From Alphaproteobacteria bacterium (lineage in GTDB: Bacteria; Pseudomonadota; Alphaproteobacteria; SHVW01), in NCBI GenBank assembly GCA_009694085.1, contig SHVW01000006.1, forward strand, positions 1 to 50,387: a stretch of 50,387 nt of DNA, in the 5' to 3' direction. Both the position numbers and the translations under genes were made by a program. Shown piece after piece: positions 48,776 to 50,387 of this stretch (the stretch's first letter is position 1; the number at the start of each line of letters is the position of its first letter). The notes under the pieces were generated by a model. That model was not told where the DNA came from. It made no database searches and saw only the letters and a program-made list of their open reading frames with translations.

Positions 48776-50141
48776 GCCAAGCAAAGCGTAAGGCCAGCAA
48801 GGTCGAGGCAATGGTCAGGCTGATCAGGGCGGCGATCAGGATGCCGCCGACGCCGAGTGTGATGGGGTCGCCCTCCATGAAGGCCGCGGCGCCGCCCCCG
48901 GGCCCGAGCGCATAGCCCAGCGGAATGGCAATGGTTCCGAATGCGACCAGGAAGATGATGGCAGGGACGGTCACGTCGGCAACCGCGCGTGTCGCGCTGA
49001 GCAATACCATTTGCAGGCCATCGACGAAGAAAATGGCCGCGATCAATGTGGCAAGCGCACTCAGTATCGCGATCAAGGCGGGATCTGCCGTGTAGAGCGT
49101 GAAAATCGACGATGACAGTGCGACGAATAGGATCGTCGCAACTGCCATGACAACCGTCAACACCGCTGCGCCGGCCCAACCGGCGCGAGCGATCTCGTCG
49201 CCCCGTGCACGGCCGGCGGCGATGCTGACATGAACAGAGGTGGCAATACTGATGCCGATTGCAGCCATATAGATCGTGGACATGATGTTGAGAGCGATCT
49301 GATAGGCTGCAAGCGACATGGTGCCAAGCCAGCCGGCGAAGGTGGCAAATGCAAAGAATGCGGAGATCTCGATCAACGATGCGGCCGAGAGCGGTAGACC
49401 CAAGCGCAGTAACCGTCCGGCACCGGCCCGGATCGAGCCGAGTGGGCCAAAAACTCCCCAGTGCTGCGCGTCTTTCATGGTTAAGGCATAGCTGACGATC
49501 GCGGCCGCCATCAGCCAGCGAACGATGCCCGTCGCAATGACGGCGCCGAGGCCGCCCATAGCGGGCGCACCCCACTCCCCATAAACCAGGACCCAGCATA
49601 AAACGGCATTCACCCCATTGCCCAGAATGACGATGAACAGGCCGGGCAGGGGGCGGCCCAGGACTTCCAGGAACATGGCGGTGGCGCCGTAAATGGCGAT
49701 CCCGGGCATGCTCAATCCCCAGATCGCCAACGCCTTGCCGCCTCCTTCAACGACCTGCCCCAAAACGGACAGCAACCACCCGCCCAACTGGAAAAGCGTG
49801 CCGATCAGGACGCCCATGGACGCGCCCACGATCAGCGCGATGCGCCAGATATGCCCGCATTGCTCGGGCCGGCCAGCTCCTCGCTCCTGGCCGGCCAAAA
49901 CTGCGCCGGCCGAGAGCAGCACGATGATGACGACGAAGCCCACGCTTTGGGGTGGAAAGGCGACGGCGAAATGGGCGAGTTCGGTCGTACCGGCACGACC
50001 GACCATGACAGTATCGATCGTGATCATGATCAGCAGCCCAGCGCGCGTGGCCGTAACGGGCAACGCCAGGCGCAGGATCGACCAGGCCACGTCGAAAAAG
50101 CCGTTCGGTGCCGGTACCGTCGGGGAGCTTGCTTGGGTCAT
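48756..50141 (-). CDS. MATE family efflux transporter
   Basis: SILRLALPVTATRAGLLIMITIDTVMVGRAGTTELAHFAVA; multi-TM; likely ATG at 50141. Confidence 0.88.
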
Positions 50142-50387
50142 GGCTCGGGTGCCTCGAAGGGCCGAGACCATAGACGACACGCTACCCAATGGCCAGATTG
50201 CTCGTCCCGTGACAGGATAGCGGCGTATGCCTCCGGCCTCTAGGGGAATCGCTTGAAGGAACAAACCTCGAATCCCGACTGACAAGTCTTCTCAGCGCAG
50301 CGCTTGAAGACTCGGGAAACTAGATTGTTCGGCTGGGGTGACAATCCGAGGTAGGTAAACGGGGCACCGCAACAGGCTCGGACGTAA

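Overview
The window is a GC-rich alphaproteobacterial-type (Rhodospirillales-like, inferred) chromosomal segment. No rRNA, tRNA, IS/transposase, prophage or CRISPR array was recognised. Main blocks: (1) 0.8-11.3 kb: AbrB-family membrane protein, M14-type deacylase, ArgE-like M20 deacetylase, DUF1330 protein, a complete 5-gene peptide-type ABC importer, an N-formylglutamate amidohydrolase fragment and an S33 alpha/beta-hydrolase. (2) 11.2-14.2 kb: NAD kinase, a conserved hypothetical and a frameshifted methyltransferase. (3) About 14.2-30.9 kb: a formate dehydrogenase (FDH) biogenesis region with moaA, a multi-4Fe-4S protein, a PanE-like reductase, tungstate importer tupA/C/B, fdhD, mobA, DUF3305, DUF3306, a TorD-type chaperone fused in one ORF to an N-terminal XRE-like HTH, a Tat-signal small protein, Cys-type FDH alpha, 4Fe-4S beta, a small lipoprotein, cytochrome b gamma and a small exported protein. 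(4) 31.0-32.6 kb: a small, apparently decaying defence/TA-like island with an HTH + PD-(D/E)XK-like nuclease interrupted by an ochre stop, then an intact MNT nucleotidyltransferase and a broken HEPN partner. (5) 32.6-50.2 kb: lipoprotein, Fe(III)-type ABC SBP and permease, acyl-CoA dehydrogenase, FAD-linked oxidase, Sua5, a disrupted 39-bp-repeat gene, ParA-like ATPase, a sensor-remnant/diheme cytochrome chimera, SRAP, orphan form II CoxL-like subunit, CysQ and MATE. Most notable signals: the HTH-TorD fusion with an inverted repeat just upstream of it, the paired TTGCGC-N3-GCGCAA palindromes between the divergent tup and fdhD genes, and the decaying nuclease/MNT-HEPN island. Several genes carry apparent frameshifts or in-frame stops; sequence alone cannot separate assembly error from real pseudogenisation.
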